Shown piece by piece: positions 39,240 to 51,523 of a stretch of 64,000 nt of DNA. The first letter of the stretch is position 1; every line of letters begins with the position of its first letter. Origin of the DNA: Bolinopsis microptera (Eukaryota; Ctenophora; Tentaculata; Lobata; Bolinopsidae). A model generated the notes under the pieces. It saw only the letters and a program-made list of their open reading frames with translations. It made no database searches and was not told the DNA's origin. Both the position numbers and the translations under genes were made by a program. The stretch is taken from contig NC_087072.1 of assembly GCF_026151205.1 (NCBI RefSeq), positions 8,232,084-8,296,083 on the forward strand. Reading direction: 5' to 3'.

Positions 39240-42200
39240 CTATCCTACTTGTGAAACAAGCGCGTCACGCAGTACGCGTAGGCACATGGCTATGTGAACA
39301 ACATGAGGATGACACACAAGATATTCATTGTGCGTCTCTTTATTAGTAGCATAATTTAATCCCTCAATCTTTCCTAATACCTCGTCCGAAACATACCAAA
39401 AATGAATATCATTTACGGATCCGTTTAAAATAGTCTCTTTTTTGAAAGCCTCTAATCTTATTTTAAAACTTAACACAGTCCCACAATTCTTGACATCCGA
39501 GGGGAGTTTGTTCCAATATGGTCTCACCCTCTCCGGAAGAAAAGAACTGTGGACTTTCTTCATTTTACTGCTACTTTTACTGCATCTACTGTTTGATACC
39601 AAATTAAGACCAGATCTGCTCATACTGAACAAACCAGCTCCGTAATTGGCCAAACCACTTATCATTTTAAAAGATTCAATGAGGTCCCCACGTATTCGCC
39701 GCTCTGCCAGCGTTGTCAAATTGAGGATTTCCAGTCGACGACTGTATGGAAGAGTACCCACCTCGTCAATCAGACGGGTAAACCGCCTCTGGACGCTCTC
39801 CAGCTCCAAGATGATCCCCCAACTTCCATGAGCCGCAACTGGACTCCACAATTGAACACAATACTCTAAATGGGGTCTTATTAAAGCTTTGTAAATAGAT
39901 ATCATCACAGATTTTTCCCTGATAATCAGATTTCTAACAATCCAACATATCATTCTGTTGGCTTTAGATATTGAAGCCTTAATCTGTTCATTCCAAAGCA
40001 GAGAGTTATGGGTTATAACTCCCAAGTCTTTTTCCTGTACAGATTCTGCCAAATGCTGCTACATACATTTTAAACCTGCCTCTGAATATGATGACACCTG
40101 TGCACGGACCAGACCATTTGCTATCCTGCTAGATGAATCTAGATCAATATTCATCAATGGTAAGGTTATTACTAAAGTCAAGGATACCAAATTCTTAGGT
40201 GTTGTTATAGATAGTAAGCTAAACTGGATTGCCCACATGCACTACATCCGTAAAAAACTGCGATCTATGACTGGTGCAATCTGCAGAATTCGGCACTCGA
40301 TACCTTCTGAACTATATTTGAAAATATATAATGCTCTTTTTGAATCACATCTCAGTTATGGTATAAGTGTTTGGGGTGTTGTCCTCAAAGAACGGTCCAA
40401 TGATAGTCTTTTCATCACACAGAAGCACTGTATAAGGATCCTTTTTGGCGACCTTGACTCATATTTAGATAAACAATCAACATGTGCACGTACTAGACCA
40501 TACGGTATGCAAAAACTAGACCATAAACACTTTGAAAAGGAGCATACAAAACCCATTTTTAATAGATTAAAAATTCTTACAGCTCAAAACTTGTACAAAT
40601 ATCACTGTATTTTAGAATTCTCTAAGATTATCAAGTACCACTGCCCATACTCCCTTTATGAGGCTATCAACATTTCAAACCGTGCAACGAGTCTAATGGT
40701 TATTCTCCTAAATAAATCAAATACCTTTTTGTTTAATGCAGCCAAGCTTTGGAACGCTGTTCATAAAAAAATTTTAACTTCAAGCAATTGCTTAGAAACG
40801 TCCATTAGCTTGATAAAACTGAGAACCAAAGCACTATTAATACAAGCACAGGCAGCTGACTTAAAAGATACTTGGACTCCAAACAATTTTAAATTGCAGT
40901 AATCAAATCTAATTGCAGCGGCACACACTTACTATTACTATCATGATTGTACTATAGACAGAAAATCTTTCAAATCGATTTTGGGCGCTTTTTAAACATT
41001 TGTTGTAATGTTTTTAGATAAGTTAAATATCTAAATTTATAAAATTTTTTATCGGAATGAATTAATTGATATTTAATAATTTATTCGGTAGGTTTATCTG
41101 GTATTGATATTGATTATATTGATATTGTTATTATTGAACGAAGCTAACTCTAGACATAGTTAATACTACTTCTTTTAAGAAAGGGACTTGGAGTATAAAC
41201 GACCAAGTTTGCATAAATTTCTACCCAACCAAGAACTCAGGAGGCAAAGGTGGGTGCGTAAACTTTTGGTCTGCACTCTCCGATCCTGTATCACCCTGGA
41301 TTCTTCTCGACGTATCTTTGTAAAAGTTATATATCTTTTAGTCAATCTCTTGCTACTCCATGTCCCCTAAGATATCTGATCTAAAGTTCGTGCTAGTTAT
41401 ATATATGAAATATATTTTTGTCTGCTTTAATTGATACTAAATAAAATTGTTGTTTTCTTGAAATTGTTGTTTTCTTGCCAATGTAACTCCATTAAGAGAA
41501 TGACTTGATCTTGGATTATCGTTAACATCTAAATGCATTACTGAACACTTAGTAGGATTAAACTTTAAAAGCCATTTACTCTCCCACATCTCTAGTTCGT
41601 TCAGATCATTAGCTATAGTTTCATGCTCGGAGGCATTAGCTATAAGCTTAAGATCGTCAGCAAATATTTTAACTTTACTTTTAATGTTATCTGGTAAATC
41701 ATTAATAAATAACACAAATAGTAATGGTCCAAGGACTGATCCCTGTGGAACTCCTGACCATACAATCTTCCACTCTGAAGTTTCACCTTCTACACACACT
41801 CTCATATTTCTAGATAAAATCTGTATTACATCTAAAACTTAACAGTTATCCTAGGACTCTCTAGCTTGTTAATCAGGCGATAATGGGGAACAGAATCGAA
41901 TAGCTTTACTAAAATCAAATAAATAGGTCCACAGGACACCTTCATCTATTAAATTTAAGTCTAGTGTCGAAAGTCTCAAAAGATTGACAAACAAGATTTT
42001 TCTTTAACCAAAACCCATGTTGGTCCTTTGAAATACGGTCTTCTAAACTTCTAAACACATGGGATCTAACAATAACTGTTCAGAGCACTTTACAAATGAA
42101 TACAAGTTAGACGAAACAGGTCTTAGTTAAGAGGGTCAGACGTAGAGCCTTTTTAAAAAGTTGCAACTAAGATGCCGATCTTTCCATACCTCCGGACGAT

Positions 42201-44375
42201 CTTCCACGTATCACTACAGGCACTAAATATTTAGGAAAGAACTGTTACAAAAACTAGCATCTCCAGCTAGGGACTTCAAGCAGCTTTAGGGATGTGCCAT
42301 CTGGGCAGTGCTTTTAAAAATTTTAAGCTTTAATAGTTCCTTTTAACTCCATTATCAAAGGTAATAACAATATCCGATATACTATTAGTATTCTTACATA
42401 TAACCTTCTAGGTTTAATGGGCCGAGTGGCTCATTAACAATCACAGACTTGAGGCACTTGCAAGTAACCTTGAGACTCCCCTGCACTAGTTGTCCTTGTT
42501 CCGTCTTCCTTATCTCAACTCTGGTACCGACGCTTTCTTTACCGTTCCTCTTAATTTATCAAAAATAAGAATAAATGATTTACAATTGGTCTTTAATTAG
42601 AGTTTCTTCTTTTCTCATATCTTATCATTGCTTACACTTCCTCATTCTCATAGGATGAGCTGTTTACTACTTGCATGACTAAGAATAACACTAGAAGGTT
42701 CAAATATCAAATGCCAGTCCATGCTTAATCTTTGTTCTTCCTCCTGCGCTTCAATGAGGATGTGTCCCTATGGCAGCTTCACAGGTTCTGTTGTTCTTTA
42801 TAGACCGAAAATTAGGCGGTTCCTATCCCAGCAAACAGTGTAAGTTTGCATGTAAACTCATCCCACATATGCTGACATCATTAGAGCAACTAAAATCCAG
42901 TTAAGATTTTAATACTAAATTTAAAATTCATCATTAGTTATTTTACCCCATGATGGTTTCAGAATCTTCTCTTTAATTTAATTGAATCTACAGAAACACT
43001 TAGATCGACTACCACCCTGACATGATCACTTTTGCCAATCGGGGACAGCACTGTGCATTTATAATAAGTGCTCATTGGTGGAAAAGTACTTGATCCAGCA
43101 GGATTCCGCTTGGAGTCTATCCTTTACAACCGCAGCTAGTTATTCAGTAGTTAAATACAGGACAACCCTGCTCGTTAAAACATACAATATAGATTTCTTG
43201 ATTCAAGGAATGACTTATTAGTGCTGACCAAACCTTCCATTTTACACAACCAGTTCTCCAAGAGGAATCTGTAAATTAAAGTCTCCTACCAGGGTGTTTC
43301 AAATCATTATTAACATTACAAATATTTTTAAGAAAAGAAATTAATTCTAAATTTTGGTCGAATTTAAAGATGGTGAATCTATAAATAATCCAATACAAAG
43401 TGTACCACTTGCAGTATCTATTAACCACAGCTAAAGAATCAAGTGCCTTACAACTTTCTTTTTACTAATGATGAATTATATAATTTTAACATAAAATGAT
43501 GGATCCTCCTCAGAACTATATCCTTTTTAGAAGATTCAATTTTAAAGTACGGTCTTTTCTCAAATTGTGTAACGTCAATATGAACTTCAGCATCTCAAAA
43601 ATTTATATTATCAAAAAATGGGTCTCTGTGACACATATAATATCAATGTTCTTGTTTAGCGCAATATACATTTACTTCATCTATTTTGTTAAAGAATCCA
43701 CTAGCATTAGTATACAATATGTTATTCCTTCTGCAACTGTAGCTTCCTTCTCTTCGATCTTCTTGACTCTTCTCTGTGTTATTCTGCCTTTTTTCCTCTT
43801 CTCTGCTTCCTCCCGTGCTTGAAAAAATTTGCCTTACGGTCAGCTCTGGCACAAATTTCGTTATCAATGACCACTCTTTGACCGGATTCCTCTCCCTCCA
43901 TTCGTGTAGTCTTTACGTCTTCTATGTCATAGAGTTTTGACATAAGGGGGCCTGCAGTACTTCTGGTATGGTCTTTATGACTCTGCCAGCTCTAAAGCAG
44001 GCACAATGTCTCCCTTTTCATCTCAATGTGCGTGATGCAAGTCGATGTCTTCTTTTTCACGATCTTTGACACTTGTTTTTGGTGCTTTCCGGTACCTTCA
44101 GGATGGACAGACATTTTCTGCTTTCTTTCTCTCTCCACCGATCTGCATCAATGTTTCGTGTACCTGCTGGGCAATTCTTTGGTTCAGTTCTGAACTTCTG
44201 AGATTTTCAGAACAGTTTGTTGAGACTTAGGCTGTAATATCTGAATAGAGCTAACAGCTCTTTTTTCACACTTTTGTCCGTGCTGTTGTTAGAACTGTTT
44301 TTAGAGTTCGCCAAGCTGGTGAGAACTTCCGGGTCGATTTCATTTGAGCTTTCAGGAGAATAACAGCAAACAGAC
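39240..44375 (-). mobile_element. Decayed CR1/jockey-like non-LTR retrotransposon
   Basis: On the minus strand, 44375-44214 gives a short N-terminal frame. 43867-43560 gives the start of an apurinic-type endonuclease (ILYTNASGFFNKIDE, then DIICVTETHF). 41805-41482 carries the reverse-transcriptase core (SGVPQGSVLGPLLFVLFIND, FADDLKL). 40052-39240 carries the RT C-terminal thumb region (RPHLEYCVQLWSP, ERVRPYWNKLPSDV). The order EN-RT fits CR1/jockey-type elements. Between 41.8 and 43.5 kb the frame is broken throughout, so it is inactive. A second retrotransposon is inserted between the core and thumb. The 3' boundary is not defined. Confidence 0.8.
40053..41475 (+). mobile_element. 5'-truncated non-LTR retrotransposon nested in the one above
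   Basis: This insertion is 1,423 bp. It opens directly in the C-terminal part of a reverse-transcriptase ORF (to the TAA at 40900-40902; KDTKFLGVVIDSKLNW, RKKLRSMTGAICRIRH, FNAAKLWNAVHKKI) and continues with about 570 bp of AT-rich 3' UTR that ends in two copies of an ATTGTTGTTTTCTTG unit. The hexamer TGCCAA is present on both sides (40047-40052 and 41476-41481), and host-element coding joins across it (GVTLA / ESVQEKD). 5' truncation and a short duplication are typical of target-primed insertion. Confidence 0.85.
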
Positions 44376-45640
44376 ATTGATCTTAGTAGAGGAGAAAAAG
44401 GGTTGAAAAGTAGTAGTGCAGTAAAAATAACACTTAGATATAAATTTAGAGCCAGAACATTGAATTGGCTACTTTTACTACTTGGGGTTTTTATGAATTT
44501 ACTCAGATGTTTATTGAATTTGTATATAGGGTCATTGTGATATTATGTGTATACAAATACTGATTTGTGATGACTATGTATGATAGCTTAATTCGGTTAT
44601 TGTTCCTAGTAAAAATGTCTTTGTTTGCAATTTATAATCAGTCATTGTTTGTATTATATTGTATCATGTATTATTATATTAATCATAATTTGCATCATTT
44701 GGCTTTGCATGGATTATTCATGCATTACCATACAGACAGAAGACATGCAGAATACTTAAGCAGAATTAAGATTAAAGACCAGTTCAAAGCAAATATTTAC
44801 ATATCTTTATTACATAAGCATAATGATTATCTTTATTTCCACCCTTTTGTGGGCAAAAGCGATTTTCGATTTGTAAATCTTTTATTCCACTGGGAAGTAT
44901 GAATAGGGGTTATTCTTTTGGGGATGCTTTTTGAATTTATTTGCAATATGTCTCTTAATAAAGTTGTAGTTAATAAATTTATTAAGAGTCGCTATGTTAA
45001 GAACCACATTATAGCTTTCGAGGGTACAGAGGAGAAAAAAAATGGACAAGCAAATATGAGACACCACATCAGAAGTCTCTTTATAAACCTCATCCCTGCC
45101 CCTATGATGGAAGTACGATGGTGTAATATATCTTGATTGTGGATATTTAATATTATATAATATGGTAAGCAGTGGACAATTTCCGTTACCTCTGTATTGT
45201 GCTCTGCCAATTGCAACAACTTGAATTACTTTTATGTGTATATATACTGTTTGACACTTTTAAGCAAAAAAAAAATAATTTATTAATTTTGGTTGTAAGA
45301 TATTTATATTTTTCCATATAGTGATTTGATACTTTGTAGACAGTGTGCTGATGTTATGTCATATTTTTAACTTTACTTTTTTTAAAATCTTTCGCCTAGT
45401 CAGTAATTTTAGCTTTTATACACAAAATTTCGTGCCCTTAAATGTTTAACTGTTGCTATTTTGATCTTTGAAATGCTTATTTTGTATCCTCTGTAATCAA
45501 ACAAATTTTCAAGTTTTTGAACACTGAACAGGCAAGGTATGAAAGACTAGAAATTAATAAAAAAACAAAAAAAAAACAAACAAGAAACTTACATACAAAG
45601 TATAGCATAACGTAAGCATAGTATAGTGATGGGCCCCTCC
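44376..45640. other. No gene seen
   Basis: Strongly AT-rich sequence with small low-complexity frames on both strands (44567-44902, 44918-45136, 44992-45219). It may be part of further decayed retrotransposon sequence, but nothing is recognisable. Confidence 0.4.
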
Positions 45641-45850
45641 TTATTTAACCCTCGATCACTGTTCCAATCATTCTATTCAGCTGAGTCAACCAAGGAGACA
45701 TTACACAGATGTGTAATTTCACATGGCTCTAATGGATTTTTAGCTACTCCCTAGACTATTTAGTATGACCCTGAGGCTCGAACCCTGAACCTACTGTGCA
45801 AAAGGTGAAAGGTCTAACAACTAGTCCACCTAGTCTCTGTGACACGAATT
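45641..45850 (-). mobile_element. tRNA-derived SINE
   Basis: On the minus strand, AGGTGGACTAGTTGTTAGAC resembles a tRNA A box with D-loop. About 30 bases later GGGTTCGAGCC is a near-perfect pol III B box. The tRNA-like head is followed by an unrelated body containing CTCCTTGGTTGACTCAGCTG. A true tRNA is unlikely because no acceptor stem closes around it. Confidence 0.55.
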
Positions 45851-46822
45851 TGACATGAAATAGTGGAAAAATCGTCCAAGTTCTCAACAGGCACCCTGCA
45901 TCAACTAGTAGGTGTTAAGATTCTAGTGTGGAACTGTGGGTATACAGCTGCACCCACCTGCTATTCAAGTTAAATTAGCTTAGGAGCCAAATTTCCTGTG
46001 TTTCTGACCCTTCCTCAATCTTCTATCAGGAAATGAATGAACCAACTCAGTTGTGAGTGTAAATATGGGTTGTCCAATGTCCCTGCAAGGCTATTCCAAA
46101 CGAAATAAATACTGCTAAGGTATCTATAACTCTAACTTTCACAGCAGAGGTAGTGGATGGAAATCTAGTGTCCGCCTAATGGCAAGAACATGGTCGCAAT
46201 TCTTGTTGTTGGAATGTTAACAACCTTACGAGACATATTTAAAAGGTATGAAATTCTGGTGACCTAAATGATTTGGGACCAAAAATATGGTATTTTTTGT
46301 CGAAAACCAACTCATTTTGCCCCCCAGTGGGTTCCAGGCTAGGGGGGAGCCCCTTTGCGGGAGGCTAGGGGGCGCAGCCCCCCGGAAATTTTGAGAAATA
46401 GGGTGTTTTAGACGACATTTGGCATTAAAGAAATTTGTATCGACGCTATATAAACTGGGACTGAAAAGAATCAAGTAGGTTACTCACGTAAATTTGGTAA
46501 CTTCCCACAGCAAATCTGCATTCTCCAAATCAGGAATTTACGACTTGATCAGGCCTCAAGATTTTGACATTTCCTACGGTCTAGGGGAAAAGGATGATTT
46601 AAGAAATACAAATTTAATTTTTCGCTGGAAATTAAAAGCTCTAAGCAAATGCCATATGTCTTTACAGTCCTCTCATTCAACTCAGTATTTGCCACATTGA
46701 ATGGATAAGTATATGTATAGTGGGATTTGGGAATAATTTACGAAATGCTGAAGTCAATTGCCTGCCGTTTTAAACAGGTAGGACTACTGTCAGTAGTACC
46801 AGAATGCAGTCATAAAACACAA

Positions 46823-46854
<32 letters not shown>

Positions 46855-47022
46855 CTGCAAATGTTAATACCACAGCTGCTACAGGTATCATTTTTGGTTT
46901 GGCTGCAATTGTAGACTTTATTGCTGGTCATCTCAAGATTACTAAAAATGTGTAACGATTTTTAATGTTTCATTGTTGACAACAGTACTGAATTGTTATT
47001 TATCAATTTAATATTTTAGCAG
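45851..47022. other. Intergenic repeats: GC-rich hairpin stretch and G24 tract
   Basis: About 46318-46388 is GC-rich and hairpin-prone (GGGGGGAGCCCC and GGGGGCGCAGCCCCCC), a foreign-looking block in AT-rich DNA. 46831-46854 is a run of 24 G. Unlike the G/C-ended elements at 14.5 and 36.6 kb, no partner C-run or 8-bp duplication is evident, so this could be a lone end or simple homopolymer. Confidence 0.5.
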
Positions 47023-49719
47023 ATGAATATTCAAGATTTTCTCACAAACATTGACTCCAAGCTTCTGGTCGCCGTTGGAGCAGGTTAGTAAGGGAAGTAA
47101 CTCACAAGATTTACAGTACCGTAGAGGTACCTGGTATATTTTCTCAAACATTATTTGAGAGGAAAACCAAAACAAAGACCGATTAAGGGTAAAATGAAAC
47201 AATAGTAAGTAGACAGATCCGTCTGAAAATATCTTTCATAGATATGTGGCAGTAAGTAATATTCCGTTAATTTTGACGACTGTAATATAATGAAAAAGGA
47301 AAAAAGAAGAGCAGGTAATTTACCAATATGAATATTTCTTATTTCATTGATATTGCTTGCAGAAGTGCAGAGCAATGTTGCAAGATATCCACATTCTGAC
47401 GAAGGAGTATCAAGAGATCACATACGAACTTTTGTATTATGGAATGTTATGGAATATTCGTATGTGATACTCTCAATCTCACTATCTCAGATAGATTTCC
47501 GTTTTAAAAATCCAACCGTAAACAAAATTCATGCTGCACTTATCAAATTAGTATGATAAATTGAAAAAATTACTCACAAATAATATGGGGGATCACGTCG
47601 TTGAAGCAGCTTTAGAATTAAAGTTTAAGAAATGAATATTTAAACTATCTATTATAGACCCGATCTGGAGGGAAAGAAACTGAACTTTTGCACAGTCCAT
47701 CATATAGGGCTCAGAGATAAACAAGCGACTAATTAGCGTTCTCTAATTAATTACACTGAACACAATGGTAATTCAATAATTAGTGTTTCATTGGTATTGC
47801 ATGTAGTCGGTCAGGTTTCAAGATATAATTGTGCAGGATTAGCACTCTGCTGTAGGAGTATTAAGAGGCTTAGATCACATAAAAACTTTTTATTAAATTC
47901 CATAATCAAAAGTTTGTATGTGATACTCTTAATCACATAGTGTTCTCTGTTCAGAATACGGGTATTTGTTCTATGCAGGCAATGTTAATGAAATAACAAT
48001 AGGCTCTTCCTTACCTCTCTAATCTGAACTGATAGAAGTCCATAATCTTGATATTTCAACCACTCTAAGTGATTAGTCTCGCTTGCATGATTTATATATG
48101 TTAATCTTTAGTTGGGTATATTTTAATGTCGAATCGTGTAATAAATGTTAGAATTTATTTAGTATTATTTATTATTACAGGTCGTCGAAATTAACAGAAT
48201 ATATTAACTGCTGCATATTTACCCATCATAGTGTCCACATTCCACAATAAATCAAATGTTATCAAACAACAATAATGATTCTGCCAAACTTCCTGCCAAA
48301 AGTTTGTCTAAAAACTACTGTTGCTCGTTTTGTCGGTAAATTGATTTTTTTCAGACGGATCTATCTACATACTACAACTTCGCCTCCATCATTAATTATT
48401 AAATCTATTTTGCAGGTGCTGTACTGGGTGCATCTGGTCTCTTGGCGATATCATCACTAAAGAAAGGTGATGTTATAGATTTCGCAACTCGGAGCGAACA
48501 TCCCAAATGGTCAAGCGGTGATGCCAGAAAGCAGTATTGCGTCAGTCACTCCAACATAGCAGAGTCCAGTGAGTTGCAAGAGTTGCGTGAGTTGACGGCG
48601 CAACACGAGAGAGGTGTTATGGAATCCACTCCAGATGTTGGTCAGTTTCTGACGTTCATAACCAGGATGGTGAAAGCAAAGAACATCATCGAAGTTGGAT
48701 CTTTTACAGGTACAGTAATTACTTTTTAGGAACCTTTTCTTAATTATTATGCAATGGTCACTGTGTGTGAGCACATTGGATAATTTAAGACGAAGTTTTG
48801 CCATATATTCCAGAAATTTTCAAAAGCAGAGTGAAGGCGATAGGAGTCATGGAAGTACAATTGCAGGAGTAGCACTGCTGAGAATGGTCCAAGAACTTCC
48901 TGCTGACGGGAAAGCATTTGCTCTTGATGTTCAGGATGATTATGTTAAAGTTGGAAAACCAATTATGGAGAAGGCAGGAGTACTATCAAAGGTTTGCTAA
49001 TAATTTGCTGTATCAATGAATAAGTGCACAGTTATTAAAGAGCATTAATATTTTAATAAGAGTATCATACATCCGTCAAAACAATTTTTCAACGTAAGTT
49101 TTACTTTCTCAGTCTCACTGTTCCTATTCTCAGATTGATTACAGGATAGCACCAGCTCTAGACTCTCTCGTACAGCTCAAGGAAGAAGGCTACACTGGAA
49201 AAATAGATCTTTGTTTTATTGATGCTGACAAGGTAAACAAGAGCAGTTACATCACAGTTTAAAGTTCAACTTGATCCAAAAAAATGCTGTAAATGCTACA
49301 AAATCAAAATACATGATAAAAACCATTTAACCTGTTAAATAATCTACAATTATGTTCAGGGCAATTACCCGAACTATTACAAGTTGTGTCTAGAACTTCT
49401 GCGACCTGGCGGCATTATAGTGTTCGACAACTCTTTGTACGGCAACAAAGTCCTTACTGATCTAACATCGGTTTGAGTTTGAATTGTTTGAAAATTCTTA
49501 ACGTTTTTATGAATCAGTACCAAATTTCATAGAATGGTGATCAAGAATTTGGTGACCTTTGCACTCTGCAACATCTCACTGAATTCTTGACAAATGTCCC
49601 AGGTGCCGAACTGTTACATACACGAAACAAATGAGAAAGGAGCTGTCGACAACCGTGTAACAAGCTTACTTCTGCCCATTGGAGACGGGTGCCTCGTTCT
49701 GAGAAAGAATGATGAGTGA
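47023..49719 (+). CDS. COMTD1: Class I SAM-dependent O-methyltransferase, COMTD1-like, 6 exons, 268 aa
   Basis: Exons: 47023-47083, 48416-48709, 48867-48991, 49134-49232, 49360-49470, 49603-49719. All are GT..AG and total 807 nt in frame. Residues 12-38 form a hydrophobic N-terminal signal anchor, as in COMTD1. The methyltransferase fold shows the SAM motif IEVGSFTG (113-119), the acidic FALDVQ strand, the metal-binding region FIDADKGNYPNYY (about 188-200), [10 protein letters not shown] with D216/N217, and C-terminal [13 protein letters not shown]. The family transfers methyl groups from S-adenosylmethionine to catechol-like hydroxyls, using a divalent metal. After SFTG the sequence is about two residues shorter than usual (the common YT/YS before AL is missing), where exon 3 starts at a weak acceptor; a different acceptor or microexon is possible. 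Substrate is unknown. Confidence 0.88.
47357..47940. repeat. Two diverged hairpin repeats in COMTD1 intron 1
   Basis: Around 47404-47472 and 47854-47936 two related stem-loops share GGAGTAT.AAGAG, GATCACATA and TGTATGTGATACTC-type arms. They are about 450 bp apart and in the same orientation. They are probably copies of a foldback MITE. Confidence 0.55.
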
Positions 49720-50025
49720 GGACATACGTGAAGAAATGTTGTGACCGATGTTGGGAGACCTTTTGATATCATGATGTTAATATTATGATTATACCTTATT
49801 GACCTGTGACAAATTTATATTGCTTTTTATGTGTTTGAAACTGTTGACTCATAGAAATGATTTTTAGTTTTTGATTAAGATTAATTGTTTTCGTTTTAGA
49901 TCTGATGAAAAATATCTATATGCTTTACCTTTATTGATAATTACTTGCTGCGACTCAGACTTATGTATGTTTTTTACAAAAAATTGATTTATATATATAT
50001 ATATATAAAGTATATATATACTTAT

Positions 50026-50031
50026 AATAAA
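50026..50031 (+). promoter_or_regulatory. COMTD1: Probable polyadenylation signal of COMTD1
   Basis: AATAAA lies 307 bases after the stop codon, just past a (TA)n microsatellite (about 49990-50020). It is the first canonical hexamer downstream of the gene. Confidence 0.45.
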
Positions 50032-50358
50032 TTATTCATTGCTTAATAGTAGAAATCAAATAATAATTTATAAATATGAAACATATTTGGTTCTGTAGCT
50101 CTCAGTGTAACTCAAAACAGAAAATGAATGCTCAAAATAACGCTTCAATTGTATTTCAAGTCTATACTTTGTCAACATGTCATACTAATTCTAGGTGCGT
50201 CATCGCCACTCTCCATTTCTTCCAAAAATTTCAGTTTTCTAACAAGATGGCTGAAAAAATATTAAACTGACAACTTGAAAAAGCTGAGAAGTTTAAATTT
50301 GTAGACAAATTCACACAGTTAAACTCCATGGTAATCTAACTTCACATTCTCGGTCAGA

Positions 50359-51240
50359 ATGTACGAGACCTCCTCTGAGAACTACCTGAGCTCCGAGTCA
50401 GACTACTCCAACGATGGAGAAGAGGGTGAGAGACAAACTGTTCCACAGTGTGTTTCAAGTTATACCTCCATGATTCAGGGTATGCCTCCCGCTATCAGCC
50501 GGGAGTTGTCTAAGATTATGGAGATTGACGTCAAAATGCGCAAGACTTTCTCAGGAGATTGATCATATTAAGAGTATAATGAAGAGTTCCCTACATTCAA
50601 AACCAGAGTTGAGGGAAGATTTACAGCAGGCTAAGAGAAAGTTGCATCGGATTCTTGTGTTGGAGGAAATGAAAAGTCAGAATATTCAGCACATCGCCTC
50701 AATATTGGATAAATCTGTCAGCACGATGGAAGAGGAACACAGTCGGTCAATGGCGCTAAAAACTCTAGTAGACATGGACGCACCTTCTCCTATCTGCTCT
50801 CATGAGGATCTCCCAGATGATTCTAATCACGAAGATGCAGAGCTTGATGAAGAGTACGACAGCACTAGCAACAAAAAACCGGGCAAGCGATCCAGCACTG
50901 CATCCAGAGGTCGAGGGAGGAAATCCATGCCACGTGATAACAAGGACGATGAATTGGATGTCATAATGAACAATAGCAGAGGAAGCTTTGGAGCAAAGAG
51001 GAAAACTAGGAAAAGGAGAGACAGGAAAAGTTCTCCGAGTTTACTGGACATAGACCCTCCGGATCCTGATGAGCCGAGATACTGTTCTTGTAACGAGATA
51101 TCATACGGGGAGATGATTGGGTGTGATAACAATGATTGTCAATTGAGTGGTTCCATTTTAGGTGTGTCAACTTGACTGCAAAACCCAAAGGCAAGTGGTT
51201 TTGTCCGAAATGTGCTCAGGATAAAAAGAAGAACCCATGA
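50359..51240 (+). CDS. ING: ING-family PHD-finger protein, intronless, two single-base frameshifts
   Basis: The locus is open in three successive frames. Frame 1 (50359 to about 50544) has an acidic N terminus then [20 protein letters not shown], matching the ING leucine-zipper/dimerisation region. Frame 2 (about 50546-51142) continues with [12 protein letters not shown] and a long helical segment, a basic KR-rich nuclear-localisation stretch (residues with [11 protein letters not shown]) and the start of the PHD finger, [17 protein letters not shown]. Frame 3 (51143-51240) supplies [11 protein letters not shown] and [17 protein letters not shown]. Removing one A near 50545 and adding one A at 51141-51142 gives one continuous ING protein. 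ING PHD fingers read H3K4me3 and recruit HAT or HDAC complexes. It may be a miscalled true gene or a young retrocopy. Confidence 0.8.
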
Positions 51241-51521
51241 TGAACATTGAAAATAACATAAATGAGTTATTGCTTCTTAAATTGTGTTGATACCAGAGTT
51301 ACCCTCAAGTTTTCCTCAAGTTCAGAATTCAGAAGGATAGCGAAGCTACTCATTGATGGGGATTGTCGTTTTGAGTTTGGAGTTTTCACAGTCCAGCAAA
51401 CTGCGTGATATGATGTACATTCTAACTGTTGCAGCAGATGTACTTTAGGAGCTGAGTAAACTCTGATGGTGGTTTTTTGGGAGAAGTAGGGTTGACCGAG
51501 AGATTTGGGATTTTTGTGAAA
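51241..51521. other. ING 3' flank
   Basis: No gene or canonical polyadenylation hexamer was recognised between the ING stop and the next foldback element. Confidence 0.4.
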
Positions 51522-51523
51522 TA

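Noticed and set aside
45752-45850. Functional tRNA gene on the minus strand
   Set aside because: A- and B-box-like sequences are present, but no acceptor-stem pairing closes the structure; a SINE head is more likely.
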